Counted from the first letter of the stretch, positions 30,786-41,500 are shown. The stretch: 64,000 bases of DNA from Methylomusa anaerophila (GCF_003966895.1 NZ_AP018449.1:1722501-1786500), one strand, 5' to 3'. Made by a program: numbers and translations. Notes: a model not told the origin generated them from the sequence alone.

Positions 30786-31262
30786 ATGCTTCACTCAATC
30801 AATCATAGTATTACTAACTTTACTGGCTACACAAAGACGTCGCCTAAGATGTCGGAATCTGCATATGAGAAGGCTATTCAAAACCTTGCCGCCAAAGAGG
30901 CCACTAAAGGCGTATTCCATAGCGGCAAGTCAGAGTATATGAGTTTGCTGAAAGACTATGTATCCGTCGCTTCCCCCGATAGACGCAGCCTGATAAACTA
31001 TTTATTGCGTAATTTGCGTTGCTGCAGCTTCGACGATTTTGGAAACATAGATTACGCAGAACTCAAAGACGAAAATGGAAAAACCATTGGAATCTATTCA
31101 CAAACGTATGGATGGAGCATAGTTGGTTCTTCTGCCGAAAACGCCCGTGAGAGTCATTTTTGCGCAATCTATAACGAAGCCTGGAATGCAACCTATAATA
31201 ATAAAGGCAATACGTCGAGCGCAAGTAGCGCGTCGAACAGTTCTTTTGAGGCAACTGTGTAA
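30786..31262 (+). CDS. Uncharacterised protein with Ser/Ala-rich tail
   Basis: A 158-residue protein with no family recognised and no signal peptide. ATG 30786 follows 'agaaggtgag'. The middle part is charged ('IDYAELKDENGKTIGIYSQT') and the tail is low-complexity Ser/Asn/Ala. It follows the split secreted gene and is closed by a strong terminator. Possibly a small secreted or phage-type protein. Confidence 0.55.
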   Translation: MLHSINHSITNFTGYTKTSPKMSESAYEKAIQNLAAKEATKGVFHSGKSEYMSLLKDYVSVASPDRRSLINYLLRNLRCCSFDDFGNIDYAELKDENGKTIGIYSQTYGWSIVGSSAENARESHFCAIYNEAWNATYNNKGNTSSASSASNSSFEATV

Positions 31263-31300
31263 TACCAAAATAACCAATAATATTTTCACCAATGGAATCT

Positions 31301-31345
31301 AAAACACCGTATCGGCAGGTAATCACCGCCGAAACGGTGTTTTTT
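31301..31345 (+). terminator. Terminator
   Basis: 'aaaacaccgt' and 'acggtgttttt' form the outer stem, with a further 'cggcaggt'/'accgccg' inner stem. Confidence 0.75.
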
Positions 31346-31395
31346 AGTTGATACCATACTCCCAAACCTTGCCGCGAGATACAAAGATCGGTTCT

Positions 31396-31737
31396 TCCCA
31401 AGAATGCACGGCAAGCAAATTGATTGAATCACTACGTATTGATGCCGGTTATTTAAGCAGGATTCTAAAACGTTTTGAAAAGGAAGGACTGTTGCAGCTG
31501 CTACATTCCCCGGTTGATAAGCGAATTCAATTGCTTTGCTTAACTCCTGAAGGGCAGGGAGTACTAAAAAAACTGGAAGAAGCATCAAACAATAACATTA
31601 AAAAACTTATCTCAGGACTCGCAGCGCACGAGCAAGCAAAGATAGCTAAGTCTATGACGGATATTCAACGCATTTTGGCAAAAGATAACACGAAAAGCAT
31701 CAAAATACGTCAGATTCGAAGAGGGACAGGGAAATGA
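31396..31737 (+). pseudogene. Remnant of a MarR-family regulator
   Basis: The frame encodes the recognition helix and wing of a MarR winged helix ('IDAGYLSRILKRFEKEGLL', 'SPVDKRIQLLCLTPEGQ') and the C-terminal dimer helix. The N-terminal helices are missing, with non-homologous sequence before 'CTASKLIESL'. This type is usually fused to a GNAT domain, which is absent here. Probably a non-functional fragment. Confidence 0.65.
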
Positions 31738-31777
31738 ATAACTGGATTTATAACGAATCTAGACATTGCGGCAGTTT

Positions 31778-32689
31778 TTATAAGAGCAAAGCTCGTAAAT
31801 TCCTCTGAATAATTGTGAGTTCATAGTCGGTCAGGTTCAATTTTTGCAGAGTATAACGTGTAGTTTCAGGAAGTCCGTCATAATCACTCGCGGATAATAT
31901 CAGGTCTAGCTCACGCTCACTAAGAATGTCCGCAAACTCATTGGTTTGGCTGACGTGCTTATTCTGAGGGCAGGCAAGTTGACATTTTATACAACCCACC
32001 AGGGAGTTATGCCAGTTGCTGTCTACCCAAAGCGGAAATGGTCCGGGAGACTCATTGATATATGTAAGACATTTCTCGGCGTGGATAATATTTCTGTTTA
32101 GGTCAATACACCTGGCAGGACAGCTGTTTAAACAAACTTGGCAGTCTTCACACTCCGGCATTCTTTGTACGTTTTGCCATGTACCCGAGCTGACCGGCAT
32201 GTCTGTTACCAATGCGATCAGCCGATAGAAGCTTCCCATACCACGGATGTAGGAAATGTTGTTCCTGCCGTAATAACTGAGGCCGCTTCTGACGGCAAGG
32301 AGTTTTAACGGAAGCTTGGCCCGAACCAAAGAAAAGTTTTCTTTCTTTAACTCGCGCTCCATAATATTTAATACTAGATTATCCGCTGTCGTATAGACGT
32401 AGGTGGGCGGCACAAGGATCGTTTGTTTTGTTCCTCGCCACATAATGTGGAGTTTCGTAATCGGCTGCGGCACTGCTGCGACGATAATCGACTGAGGATT
32501 GGATAGTACTGGGGAGTAATCATATTGAAACCCGTTCAAATAACCCCATAGCTTATTATTCACAAGGCCGGATTGAAGCAGCTCCGCCATTTCCCGCCGG
32601 AGATTTTGAAGATGATGAATAGGTACGATCCTTGCCTGGCAGCCGTTATTTTCTAGTTCGGCAAATAAGGCCGTTCTTAAAGACTTCAT
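31778..32689 (-). CDS. QueG-like 4Fe-4S double-cluster protein
   Basis: A 303-residue protein with the epoxyqueuosine-reductase-like C-terminal ferredoxin pair: 'CEDCQVCLNSCPARCI', a distant Cys, and 'CIKCQLACPQNK'. The N-terminal half resembles the cobalamin-binding part of QueG only weakly. QueG proper is about 380 residues with HEAT repeats, so this is a shorter relative of unknown substrate. ATG 32689 has 'gggaggga' upstream. Confidence 0.75.
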   Translation of the reverse strand: MKSLRTALFAELENNGCQARIVPIHHLQNLRREMAELLQSGLVNNKLWGYLNGFQYDYSPVLSNPQSIIVAAVPQPITKLHIMWRGTKQTILVPPTYVYTTADNLVLNIMERELKKENFSLVRAKLPLKLLAVRSGLSYYGRNNISYIRGMGSFYRLIALVTDMPVSSGTWQNVQRMPECEDCQVCLNSCPARCIDLNRNIIHAEKCLTYINESPGPFPLWVDSNWHNSLVGCIKCQLACPQNKHVSQTNEFADILSERELDLILSASDYDGLPETTRYTLQKLNLTDYELTIIQRNLRALLL

Positions 32690-32800
32690 GTAAATCCCTC
32701 CCGATATGTAACTCTCATTTAATAATGCCGGTTACGGTGGTATAATTATAGAATTAGAAAAGGTATACAGCCAAAATTATTTTAAAGAAAGGACGCGTTT

Positions 32801-33631
32801 ATGGCGTATAAATTAGTCTGTATTGATGTTGACGGGACACTTTTGAATAAAAAACATAAAGTTACCGAAAGAACAAAAGAAACAATATTGAAGGCGCATA
32901 AGCTGGGCATTCATATTGTGATAAGCACCGGACGAATGTATACTGATGCCGAATATTATTCAAATCTTATTGGTGTGAAGTCCCCGGTGATAGCGTCAAA
33001 TGGAGCTTTCATAAAAGATAATAATAAAGTTATTTATAAGAATATTCTCGGCGAAAGCTTATCGCTGGAATTACTGGAAATATTTCGTAAGCACGGCATA
33101 AAGCCTTATTTTTCTACTCCCAATAAGTTCTATTATGGAAGTATTATATTTAAGCCTTTTTATATTGCAACTAAATTATTAGGCATGAGAACCAACAAAC
33201 TAGATATGAAATATGTATTTTCCTGGCAACAGTGGCAAAAACTATTGCATAAAGAAAAAGATAATATTGTAAAATGTGAAATTATATATAGAAATCCAGC
33301 TTTAGTCACTAAAGTGCGGCAAGAACTAAAGAATACAAAACAATTAGAAACCGTCGATTCTTCAAAATATAGTATTGAAATTACCCGCCAGGGAGTCTCT
33401 AAAGGAAAAGCGGTAGCAATGCTGGCGTCTCTATATGATTTGAAACGGGAAGAGATAATAACCATTGGCGATAGTGAAAATGATTTATCTATGATAGAAT
33501 ACGCCGGTCTGGGCATTGCCATGGGAAATGCCCTGGATATTGTAAAACAAAAAGCTGATTACATAACAAGCTCTAACGACAATGAAGGAGTAGCCAACGC
33601 TATAAATAAGTTTATTTTTGGAAATATATAG
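32801..33631 (+). CDS. Cof-type HAD-superfamily phosphatase
   Basis: A 276-residue HAD IIB hydrolase with motif I 'CIDVDGTLLNKKHK', motif II 'VISTGRM', Lys in 'SKGKAVAMLA' and motif IV 'TIGDSENDLSMIEYA'. Length and motifs match the Cof/YidA family, which dephosphorylates sugar phosphates or cofactors such as flavin mononucleotide. ATG 32801 follows 'aaaggacgcg'. The gene stands alone. Confidence 0.9.
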   Translation: MAYKLVCIDVDGTLLNKKHKVTERTKETILKAHKLGIHIVISTGRMYTDAEYYSNLIGVKSPVIASNGAFIKDNNKVIYKNILGESLSLELLEIFRKHGIKPYFSTPNKFYYGSIIFKPFYIATKLLGMRTNKLDMKYVFSWQQWQKLLHKEKDNIVKCEIIYRNPALVTKVRQELKNTKQLETVDSSKYSIEITRQGVSKGKAVAMLASLYDLKREEIITIGDSENDLSMIEYAGLGIAMGNALDIVKQKADYITSSNDNEGVANAINKFIFGNI

Positions 33632-33941
33632 TTTTCAAGAATGAGTTACAATCGTAATGCTAGGATAAGCGTAGGTTAAGCGGCAGCGTCGAAGCGTTCC
33701 TAGCATTACGATTAATAGAAAATCATTTTTGAATTCCATATAGATTCTAAATTCGGATTAATTCTTTTTTTCGGGCAAACAATTTTTTTATCACATGCTT
33801 CATCTTTATTCATCATATTGCTTTCTTTTTTTGAAGGAATTACAGTAAAGGTAATTCCTTCCTTACTTATAGAAAAGGTGGTATACTTGGCTTAAATTTT
33901 ACCATGAGTACCACCGAATCGCAATTAGGGAGGGGTTATGC
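33632..33941. other. Intergenic region with two strong inverted repeats
   Basis: 310 bp. Arms of 16 bp 'aatcgtaatgctagga' (33650-33665) and its exact complement (33698-33713) enclose a G/C-richer 32-nt loop. A second hairpin 'gaaggaattac' / 'gtaattccttc' (33833-33861) is preceded by seven T, as for a minus-strand terminator. No ORF seen. Confidence 0.65.
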
Positions 33942-34598
33942 ATGAAAATTCTCGCGGTCAACGGTAGTCCAAGAAAGAACTGGAATACGGCAACATTGCT
34001 GAATAAGGCGCTGGAGGGTGCCGCTTCACGAGGAGCTGAGACGGAATTAATCCATCTTCACGATCTCAATTACAAAGGTTGTATCAGCTGTTTCGCGTGT
34101 AAAACCAAAGGCGGTCAAAGCTATGGCAAGTGTCCCATACAGGATGACTTGCCGCCAATTTTCAAAAAAGTGGAGGAAGCAGATGCTATCATTTTAGGGT
34201 CACCCATATATTTTGGGAGGGTCACCGGTGAAATGGCATCATTTCTCGATCGGTTGCTGTTTCAGTATTGTGTATACTCTAATTCTCCCCAATCGCTGTT
34301 TCCAAAGAAAATTAATAGCGGGTTTATTTATACAATGAATGTTACAGAAGAAGAGATTAAGGGATATTTTGATCAACATCTTATTTTTAACGAAAAGGTG
34401 CTGCGACGCGTTTTTGGAGAATCAGAAACTCTCAGCAGTTTTGATACTTATCAATTTGAGGATTACTCAAAGGTAGTTGTAACCCGTTTTGATCCGGAAA
34501 AGAAAGCAAAAAGGCGCAAGGAAGTATTTCCCATCGACTGCAGCAAAGCCTTTGATATGGGGGCCAGATTTGCTGGAGCATCACCAGCACAAATTTGA
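33942..34598 (+). CDS. Iron-sulfur flavoprotein-like NAD(P)H oxidoreductase
   Basis: A 218-residue flavodoxin-fold protein: 'KILAVNGSPRKNWNTATLL' is the phosphate loop for FMN, followed by the Cys cluster 'GCISCFACKTKGG...KCPIQDD' and 'ILGSPIYFGRVTGEM'. This is the FMN_red family with a Cys-rich insert seen in anaerobes. ATG 33942 follows 'agggaggggtta'. It probably passes electrons to small acceptors or quinones. Confidence 0.85.
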   Translation: MKILAVNGSPRKNWNTATLLNKALEGAASRGAETELIHLHDLNYKGCISCFACKTKGGQSYGKCPIQDDLPPIFKKVEEADAIILGSPIYFGRVTGEMASFLDRLLFQYCVYSNSPQSLFPKKINSGFIYTMNVTEEEIKGYFDQHLIFNEKVLRRVFGESETLSSFDTYQFEDYSKVVVTRFDPEKKAKRRKEVFPIDCSKAFDMGARFAGASPAQI

Positions 34599-34679
34599 GT
34601 GCCTTATCCATATTGTGTAAATGCTTGTTTGGTATCGATACAAGAATGGCAAGGTAACAGAATACCGTGAAACGTTGAG

Positions 34680-34730
34680 GTATGTCGAAGGAACTGTCCC
34701 AATTACATATTCCTTCGACATACTTTTTTT
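34680..34730 (+). terminator. Terminator
   Basis: Perfect 13-bp arms 'gtatgtcgaagga' (34680-34692) and 'tccttcgacatac' (34710-34722), then seven T. The loop contains 'actgtccc', as in the palindromic repeat family. From 34731 to 34917 the DNA is AT-rich with no further feature apart from 'aaaaggaga' before the next gene. Confidence 0.85.
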
Positions 34731-34917
34731 GTCTGAATTGTAAATTCAATGTAATATTTTTGCAGGAAATTAATTTAACATATAGAATATCTTAAATATG
34801 TTGCCAAATTTAAAATTATAAGGAGGTGAAAATAGAATAAAGAGGGGGTGGTAACTTAAGACAAAGACTACTGTCAAAGAAAGCACTTCCAAAATAAGAA
34901 AAAGGAGATTATTAGCT

Positions 34918-36096
34918 ATGAAAAAAAAAGATTTGTTTAAAACAACAATAACATGTTTAATCATGTTATTGGCTTTGACTCTAATTAGCATAGATATTCA
35001 AACATACGCACAAGGTACAACTGAAACTAAGGAAACAAAGGTTATAGAAGAACCAATAACCAAGGAACCTACGGATAATAAGGATACTAAAGAAACTAAG
35101 GATAATAAGGAAACCAAGAATACTAAGGAAACCAAAACTGAACCAGAAGCGGTAACCAAGGAACCTAAGAGTGTACAAGAGCCGGGAACTAAAGGCGACG
35201 AGAGCATACAAGAGCCGGGAACTAAAGGCGGCGAGAATGTACAAGAACCGGGAATGAAATTACAACCGGTTACTGTAAAAGAATTAGGGATAACTGATGA
35301 AGACGCCAAAAATCAAATTATCAAACGGCATGGCGAGGACTTGGCAAAACATATGCAACTTCGCGTAAAAGGACCATTATCATCTGAGCCGCAGCAAAAG
35401 AATAGTAAATTCAGCGAAATACGATTTTCAAAACCAGCTACCGATAAAAAAGCCAATAACTTTTCTGGTTACATATCAGACATTCCAAAAGGAACTTTAT
35501 TGGGAGCCGAGGGACGATTCAATGTACCCCAGGTGACAAATGACGGTCTGCTTTCTGCTTGGGTGGGTGTTGCGGATGCTACTCCTGATCAGCCTAAAGT
35601 AGTACAAGCCGGCGTAGAGTTTAGTTCATATCGCCAAGCTTGGGTTGAATTTTTCCCTGGTGAACCACTTTGGGTGCCTGCCGAATTCTCTATTAACCCG
35701 GGAGATTCTATATATATTGATGTTGCACAGGATACGATGTCTGGCGCCTGGACCATTTTAATAATCAACGAAACAACTAAAAAGTGGTATTGCGATGGGT
35801 TTAGTACAGATGTAAAATTTGACGCAAAACAGGCATGTTGGATTTTAGAAGTTCCCACGGCAAAAGATCAAACCGGTCAATTTATCAGCCCGCCTCCTAC
35901 TCACGCTGATATTACGCACTTCACAAAAGCAGGCTGGGAAAAAGGGCAGTCCTATACTGTTTCCAGAATCAATGACGATAGTATTGAGGCGCTTTATAGA
36001 TTCTCCCTCACTGACAAGCATGATTCAATACTGTTCAGTCCTAGTAATATCAACCCTGATGGAATGAGTTTTGACGTAAATACCAGCATTAAATAA
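34918..36096 (+). CDS. Secreted G1 (eqolisin)-like glutamic peptidase with repeat linker
   Basis: A 392-residue exported protein: signal peptide (about 1-32, 'LIMLLALTLISIDIQTYAQG'), a Lys/Thr/Glu-rich low-complexity linker (35-105) ending in three 'QEPGTKG(D/G)E'-type repeats, then a 220-residue domain matching peptidase family G1. The two catalytic signatures are visible: Gln in 'VVQAGVEF' and Glu in 'CWILEVPT'. 'LSAWVGV' and 'AWVEFFPGEP' are other family strands. G1 enzymes are acid glutamic peptidases, best known from fungi. ATG 34918 has 'aaaaaggaga' upstream, and a terminator follows. Activity is inferred from the motifs only. Confidence 0.75.
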   Translation: MKKKDLFKTTITCLIMLLALTLISIDIQTYAQGTTETKETKVIEEPITKEPTDNKDTKETKDNKETKNTKETKTEPEAVTKEPKSVQEPGTKGDESIQEPGTKGGENVQEPGMKLQPVTVKELGITDEDAKNQIIKRHGEDLAKHMQLRVKGPLSSEPQQKNSKFSEIRFSKPATDKKANNFSGYISDIPKGTLLGAEGRFNVPQVTNDGLLSAWVGVADATPDQPKVVQAGVEFSSYRQAWVEFFPGEPLWVPAEFSINPGDSIYIDVAQDTMSGAWTILIINETTKKWYCDGFSTDVKFDAKQACWILEVPTAKDQTGQFISPPPTHADITHFTKAGWEKGQSYTVSRINDDSIEALYRFSLTDKHDSILFSPSNINPDGMSFDVNTSIK

Positions 36097-36105
36097 CTGT
36101 GAACA

Positions 36106-36137
36106 CCCCCTAACCACTATAAGTGGTTAGGGGGTAC
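36106..36137 (+). terminator. Terminator of the G1 peptidase gene
   Basis: Perfect 13-bp arms 'ccccctaaccact' (36106-36118) and 'agtggttaggggg' (36122-36134). The following T tract is weak. The downstream 36185-36225 sequence resembles the hairpin at 56775. Confidence 0.65.
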
Positions 36138-36271
36138 CTTTGCTTGATACAATTTTTTAACGAAACTTCTGTTATATCCCAATGCGGTTTGTTGCAGTAA
36201 TGAACCGCGGACCTATTTTGTTATATAGTTATATAAGTAAGGAAAAAATTTCCAATGTATGAGGTTAAATC

Positions 36272-38152
36272 TCATTCCGTTTTAGCATTAAAAGTAATTA
36301 TAAAGCGGGTTCCCTTATCTTTCTTGGATTCTACCTCTATAATTCCGTTGTGGCGCCGCACAATCCCGGCACAAACAGAAAGCCCTAGCCCAGTGCCGTT
36401 TTCCTTGGTAGTGAAGAACGGGTCAAATATTTTTTCCCGATTTTCCTTACAAATTCCGCAACCGCAGTCATCAACACATAAGGAAACCGTATTGCCTTCA
36501 ACAATAGTTTCAATAGTTAGCGTTCCGTGTTGACTCATAGCTTCAATTCCGTTTCTTGTAAGATTTAATAGCAACTGTTTAATTTCTTTTTCATTCAATA
36601 AGAGGTGAGGCAACTCTTCGGCTAGATTTATTTTCAATTCAATACCTTGCTCCATTGCGTCAGTGGATATAAGGGGAATAATTCCTTTGATTATGGCATT
36701 TAAGTCTTGTTCTTTATACTCTACCAGCTTATTTCTCGCCAAAGAAAGGAAGTTAGTAATAATCTGCTCAATTCGTTCTAATTCGCCTAAAACAATACAG
36801 AACTGTTCTACCATATCGTCTGGAACTTTTTTATTCAGGAATTGCAAATAACCTTTTATTACCGTCATAGGGTTTCTAATCTCATGCGCTACCCCAGCCG
36901 CCATTTCGGCTACTAAATTTAGACGGTCAAGTTTTACCATGTCTTCCTTAAGTTTTTCATATTCGGTGATATCATGGATTATTGTCATAGCGCCAATAAT
37001 CGTATTTTTGTAATTACGAAGTGGAATTGCGTTAATTAAATAACAATTTCCATATGCGTTTTTTAAATAACAATCTAATGATTCTACTCCGTTTAGCGCT
37101 TGCTGACAGGGTGAGTTTTCCCAATTAAATCCTAGTGTTTCTAAAAGATATTGTCCTGACCTGCCTAGGAATTCTTCTTCTTTAAAATTTGATATTCGTT
37201 CCCAATAGGCTTTATTTACTGCGATAACGTTACCTTTGTTATCATATAGAACAATTCCCAAAGGGCATAATTCAATCAACTGGTTTAGCTTTTTATTTTC
37301 AGTTAAATATTGGTTTAAGAGTTCGTGCTGTTTTTTCTGGTTTTCTTCTCTAAATTTTTCATGCTCAGTTATATTGCTATTTATTCCAATAGCCCCAACA
37401 ATAGCGCCTGTTGCTTGCTCCCTTACGGGTAACACGCTCATTAGGTATTTTTTTTCTGATGCAGTTAAAAATTCTTGACTGGTTTCAATCCCGTTCAACG
37501 CTTTAGTAATCGCAGATTTTTCGTGGTCAATCCCTAAATATTCATTGATGAGTTTATATTGTTTACCAATAAGGTCAACCCGGTTAGACGAAATATCTTC
37601 TGTAAATGCCTTATTTACCGAAACTATTTTTCCGTGGTTATCAACAATATAGATAGCCATCGGACATAAATCGAGTAACTGGCTGAATTTTGCGACTTGA
37701 TTAGAAAGGGTTAGTTCTGATAATTTTCTTTCTGTAATATCCGTAACATTACACATAACTGCTTCAATTTCGCCGCTAGATGTGACGATCGGACTTATCA
37801 AACATTCAAAATAGTCATATTGCCCTTGTATATTAAGAATGTCTATGCAATTTTCATAGTCAGCAGTTCCAGTATTAAATACCTGTATTATTTTTTCATC
37901 CAGCCGCTCAAATGCTTCAGAGGGCAAGTTAATAAATTTTTTCCAATCTCTACCTATCATATCAGCCGGTTTTAAACCAAAATATCTTGCGCCCATTTCA
38001 CTTATATAAAAATATTTGAGGTCTTTATTCATAATACTGACAAAGTCAAACTTAAATTTAAATTGCGGCTGAAATTTTAGTCTGTTAGCTAATACCTTTT
38101 CCAATTGTTGGTCAGTCGCAGCTAAACTTTTGATAAGTTCCTGTAATGGCAT
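36272..38152 (-). CDS. Three-PAS sensor histidine kinase
   Basis: A 626-residue soluble kinase: three PAS domains (about 40-150, 160-275, 290-395; 'CPMAIYIVDNHGKIVSVNKA' and 'CPLGIVLYDNKGNVIAVNKA' start the second and third), then HisKA 'GVAHEIRNPMTVIKGYLQF' with the phospho-accepting His, and the ATPase domain ('NLTRNGIEAM', 'DDCGCGI', 'GLGLSVC'). Its plan resembles sporulation-type orphan kinases such as KinA/KinE. No response regulator is adjacent. Start ATG 38152 ('MPLQELIKS') follows 'ggaggttttt'. A membrane segment is not seen. Confidence 0.88.
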   Translation of the reverse strand: MPLQELIKSLAATDQQLEKVLANRLKFQPQFKFKFDFVSIMNKDLKYFYISEMGARYFGLKPADMIGRDWKKFINLPSEAFERLDEKIIQVFNTGTADYENCIDILNIQGQYDYFECLISPIVTSSGEIEAVMCNVTDITERKLSELTLSNQVAKFSQLLDLCPMAIYIVDNHGKIVSVNKAFTEDISSNRVDLIGKQYKLINEYLGIDHEKSAITKALNGIETSQEFLTASEKKYLMSVLPVREQATGAIVGAIGINSNITEHEKFREENQKKQHELLNQYLTENKKLNQLIELCPLGIVLYDNKGNVIAVNKAYWERISNFKEEEFLGRSGQYLLETLGFNWENSPCQQALNGVESLDCYLKNAYGNCYLINAIPLRNYKNTIIGAMTIIHDITEYEKLKEDMVKLDRLNLVAEMAAGVAHEIRNPMTVIKGYLQFLNKKVPDDMVEQFCIVLGELERIEQIITNFLSLARNKLVEYKEQDLNAIIKGIIPLISTDAMEQGIELKINLAEELPHLLLNEKEIKQLLLNLTRNGIEAMSQHGTLTIETIVEGNTVSLCVDDCGCGICKENREKIFDPFFTTKENGTGLGLSVCAGIVRRHNGIIEVESKKDKGTRFIITFNAKTE

Positions 38153-38527
38153 AAAAACCTCCAAAAATATCATGATAGCTTAAAATTATACATTCAATAA
38201 GGAAATTCCTCCAGCGGTAGTATTTTTTTGTTAAAAATGTAAATTATTAATAAATTCGACAAAATTTTACTTTGATACTTATTCAAAAATATAACAGCAA
38301 CATCATGATATTAATGTGTAGCTTATTCATAATAGCAGAAAATGCATTTGAGGGAAAGTTTTTCTCTTCCCACAAATGCATTTTTAATAATTACCTAATT
38401 ACCTAATTACCTAATAATTTTTTATCTTGATAATGAGTCAAGACTCCCGCCCCTACAGGCGGCGTTAATTCAGGTGGAGTAGACTCTCCACCTGAATCCC
38501 CGATGTTTCAGCGATGCTGAAACGAGT
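38153..38527. other. Intergenic region with two terminators and short repeats
   Basis: 375 bp. A hairpin 'aaaatgcatttg' / 'caaatgcattttt' with inner 'gggaaag' stem (38339-38384) is bidirectional. 'attaccta' is repeated three times in tandem (38391-38414). A second hairpin 'ttcaggtggag' / 'ctccacctgaa' (38469-38496) belongs to the stop-codon repeat copy d and terminates the large minus-strand gene. Confidence 0.7.
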
Positions 38528-38532
38528 TCACT
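38440..38532 (-). repeat. Stop-codon repeat, copy d, with terminator hairpin
   Basis: On the minus strand 'cagtgaactcgtttcagc' supplies the TGA stop of the 1267-residue gene and is followed by a G+C-rich hairpin (38469-38496) and 'gcgggagtctt'. The arrangement parallels copy c after kdpC (hairpin with 'actct' loop, then 'gtggaagtctt'). Confidence 0.55.
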
Positions 38533-41500
38533 GTTTTATATAAGAGGTAAGACATGTTGGTGTTGTTTTTGTTTGAAATTCGATAATCTGTATACTTTCA
38601 TCTTTTTCCGGATTCGCACAATTACTTAAAGTAGCAGCGATTTCTTTGGATTTATAAAAATCAATATATTTTTGCTGCCGCTTTTGCAACTTGACTTTAA
38701 TTATACCTTTGTAAATCAGATCAATAACACAATCTTTGTAAGCAAGCGCTGCTAATACCGGTTCTTCTTCCACTATCATTTCCAAAACTTTATATACATC
38801 TTCATCTATTAAATATTCACTGTAAAATTGATTTTTCGAATACAAAAAAAACTTTTTATTATTACTATTAAAAGAATAATCAATTTTTATATTTATGTCA
38901 TCCGATAGCTGTAGGTATAATTTATCCCATTCCACTGAATTCAGCCTGTCAATTTGTTCAAAATATTCTTTTACCTTTTTATTAATTGCTTGCGTAGGGT
39001 TATAAATGGATTTTGAATAAAAACTGTTTCCCTCTTTTTTTATTAGAATGTAGCCAAAGTTTACCGACGATATACCGGAAGAGTTAAAATTTTGTATCCA
39101 CATATCCAATTCATCATTGTATTGCTCAAATGTCTGCTTAAAAGGATAGTGGCAATGTGGTACGGAAAACAAAATATCATTTCTGTCGGCAGTAGTCAGT
39201 ATTAACTTATCCGCCTTTGCCGTTCCCCACCACTTGTTCAATTTTTCTTCATATTGGTGAACATTCACTAAATCGGAAACAATAAAAAGACTTCCTGTAT
39301 TGTTAAGGTGTAAATCAGCATTTGTGATAATGGCTTCTAATATTTTTTCGCCGTTATTGCCGCCGTCTCTAAAGTTCAAATTACTGTTCGGACTTGGAAC
39401 AAAAGGCGGATTTGCTAAAATAGTATCAAATTTTTCATTGCCAATAGGGGTGTAAAGATTACCCTCAACAAACCTTACATTGGATACTCCGTTTAGCTGC
39501 GCATTAAATCTCGCAAAACGTATAGCCCGCGGATTGATGTCGATCCCAATGACTTTCTTTCCATAGCAGCTGGCTGTAATTGCCTGGATGCCGGAACCTG
39601 TACATAAATCAAGTATATTTTCGGACAGATACTTCGGTACAGTATGTACTAAACCTAAACTGTCCATTCCAATATACATAACCGGACTTTCCTCAATATG
39701 GTCTTCTTCTTCATAGATCATATAGCGATGGTCGGTAGCTATAAAAAACTCATGAATACAGTATATATCGACTCTGGAAGCAAATAATTCTTCCCTTGGA
39801 ATAATAATTCCTATGGTGCATAGGGTCTGGAAACAATAATCCCCAAGTATATCTATCATTCTTTCTTTGCTTAGAGAATGGCGCAACAAAAATAATCTTA
39901 TCAGGTCTTCCAGCTTTCCTGCACCAAGTTTATGATTGCTGTAGTAATGAATATAAGTTGGCTCGATACTTTGCAGGGTTTCAATCGCAAGCAATTTACA
40001 GATATTGCTTTCTGAATAGCCATGTATTGTAAGGCTGTCACTAAACTGCTTAAGGGTATTATATAAGCTGAAAGCCTCATTGCCAAACTGTCCCAGTGTA
40101 ATATCCGTAGGGACATTGATACTGTCGCTTTTTCTTCTAAATGTTTTATCGGTTAAATTGTATCTCTTAAGCTGTTTTGCTGCCCATTCCAATTTTTCCC
40201 GGAATACTTTTTCCGATAAATTTAACTCCAGCCTTAATTCCTCAAGCTCATCGTCTGTCCCTTTATAGCAGAGCATTAGCAGCCGCACTTCTTCATAAGT
40301 AAAAAATTTTGCAGGAATTAACCCGGATAAATCCTTTATTTCCGACATTCCCAGCGGATCCAGCAAAAGTAGCAGATCTTTTTCTAATTGGGCTGAAAAA
40401 TGCTTGCCAAGGGGACTTTTAGCGAAAAAAACAGATGTTTCTTTATAAATTGCTCCTTGGGAAGAAATTCTTTCCAATTCATTTCTTGTCCACATTAAAT
40501 TTTCCGTTTTGCCAAAGAAAATAGCTTCATCCAGCTGGTTCATCAAATGAGTAACATCTATTCTTTCTTCCGTTAAACCATGAGGATAATCCGATTCCTG
40601 CAATTGTGCCAGATGCTCTTCATAGCTTAATACAAGTGAATTTTTCTTTCTTATCCAATAGCCTTCAAGGCTAAGAAAATCTATATCGGTTGAAAGGAAT
40701 GTGCTTATGGCCTCTTCCGGCGTTTCAATAATTGGTTGTCCGGCTATATTGAAGCTCGTATTTAAAATAACCGGACAACCGCCTCTTTCTTTAACCATTT
40801 TATGGCACAAATCATAAAAGAAGGTGTTTTCTTTCGTAACTGTCTGAACTCTACCCGTACCATCATGGTGAGTAACAGAAGGAATTTGATCATGGTATTC
40901 TTTTTTGATATTGGAAACTAACAGCATAAAGGGAGATGCTACAGCCTGTTCAAATATTGTAGATATCTCTTCCCAAGGTATTACCGGGGCAAAGGGCCTA
41001 AACGCTTCTCTGAATTTTACTCTATAATTCAATATGTCTTTCATTTTTTTAAAAGTTGGATCGGCAATAATTGATCTATGCCCTAAAGCTCTGGGGCCAA
41101 ATTCCGAACCGCCTTCAAACCTGGCAATGATATTCCCTTTTGACATCTGAACCGCACAAGTTGAAACCATTTCGGGATAAGAAAGCTTTTCCACAGTGAT
41201 TTCATTTGCGAACTTATGAATAGCAGCTTCTATTTCAGTTTCCGTATAATCTCTGCCAAGGGTTGCTTTCTCCAGTTTGCAGCGAACGTTACCCTTCTCA
41301 ATGTTATGATAGGCCCAAAAGGCATTGCCTACAGCAATGCCTGCATCCCCGGCTGCCGGGAAAACAAAGATATCTTCCAAATTCAGTTCTGTTAAAAGCG
41401 TATAGTTGGCAACTGAATTTAAAGCTACTCCGCCCGCGCAGCAAAGTTTTCGGCAATTCGTTTGCTTAATTGCAAGTTCAACAATGTGTAACAGTGCCTC

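Noticed and set aside
38391-38415. Three tandem 'attaccta' units, considered as a CRISPR or origin-type repeat
   Set aside because: There are only three 8-bp units without spacers or DnaA-box context. A simple tandem repeat. No CRISPR array was seen anywhere in the window.
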